This document shows, in pieces, positions 43,547 to 43,630 of a DNA stretch of 43,630 bases. Position 1 is the first letter of the stretch; each line of letters begins with the position of its first letter. Source of the DNA: Elainella sp. Prado103 (GTDB lineage Bacteria > Cyanobacteriota > Cyanobacteriia > Elainellales > Elainellaceae); the NCBI GenBank assembly GCA_025454395.1, contig JALOOM010000067.1, positions 1 through 43,630 on the forward strand, in the 5' to 3' direction. The notes under the pieces are model-generated. The model was not told the origin of the DNA. It did no database searches and saw only the letters and a list, made by a program, of their open reading frames with translations. Made by a program: the position numbers and the translations under genes.

Positions 43547-43572
43547 CCAATAGTTAAATAGTTAACTATTGG
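43547..43572. promoter_or_regulatory. Perfect 11-bp palindrome before ppk2
   Basis: CCAATAGTTAA and TTAACTATTGG flank a 4-base centre, about 47 bases upstream of the ppk2 start. On the minus strand it gives GTTAACTA and TTTAACTA octamers directly abutting, and ATTAACCT follows near 43533. The octamers look Pho-box-like but the spacing is 8, not 11, so a dimeric repressor site is an equal possibility. Confidence 0.45.
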
Positions 43573-43595
43573 AGTGGCTGGGTTCGATCGCACCG

Positions 43596-43630
43596 CAAAT
43601 CAGGCAAATCAGGCAAATCAGGCAAATCAG
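43596..43630. repeat. 9-bp tandem repeat running off the window end
   Basis: CAAATCAGG units occur at 43596, 43605, 43614 and 43623. The array continues past the end of the window, so its full length is unknown. Confidence 0.9.

Overview
This window reads as a stretch of chromosome from a cyanobacterium. Palindromes built on GATCGC/CGATCG (HIP1-like) are very frequent. Several genes belong to families of oxygenic phototrophs: PGR5, CpcT/CpeT bilin lyase, the arginine dihydrolase AgrE/ArgZ, a DUF1400 hydrolase and a SecA without the C-terminal zinc motif. I cannot name the genus. I see no rRNA, tRNA, CRISPR array, phage module or intact insertion sequence.

Layout. 1-6000: two small minus-strand membrane-associated proteins (one is PGR5), rsmE, a palindromic MITE-like element, a TPR protein, a decayed ArsB-type transporter, an Ala/Lys/Pro-rich protein and ffh. 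6000-12000: a dense tandem-repeat spacer, a GH13 amylase, a pentapeptide protein, a lone ParA, a GNAT enzyme and a small diheme cytochrome. 12100-18500: secA, a membrane-anchored pentapeptide protein and a DUF1400 hydrolase. 18600-22300: darG with a broken darT, then a fatty acyl-AMP ligase. 22700-26600: agrE, a secreted Glu/Tyr-rich protein and a double peptidoglycan-binding protein. 27000-43600: a region rich in phosphorus metabolism genes, interspersed with a bilin lyase, a serine protease, a lipoprotein, a YihY protein and a glutaminase.

The most striking content is the phosphorus set. A 1898-codon ORF joins a phytase-like esterase domain, two SurE domains, a beta-propeller phytase and a PhoD phosphatase. 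A 1312-residue protein carries two glycerophosphodiesterase domains inserted inside a phytase-like propeller, followed by a DUF4114-like tail. A PPK2 polyphosphate kinase follows. Three TTAA-core octamers at exact 11-bp spacing lie upstream of the 1312-residue gene and resemble a cyanobacterial Pho box. Together the genes suggest organic-phosphate scavenging linked to polyphosphate turnover; this linkage is inference.

Two other themes stand out. The DarTG toxin-antitoxin locus keeps an apparently intact antitoxin, but the toxin has a frameshift, a degenerate start and a Lys where the catalytic Glu is expected. In addition, more than a dozen spacers and some gene ends carry head-to-tail repeats with 9-33 bp units (mostly 13-18 bp). 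The unit sequence differs at every locus, which points to repeated local expansion and not to one dispersed repeat family.
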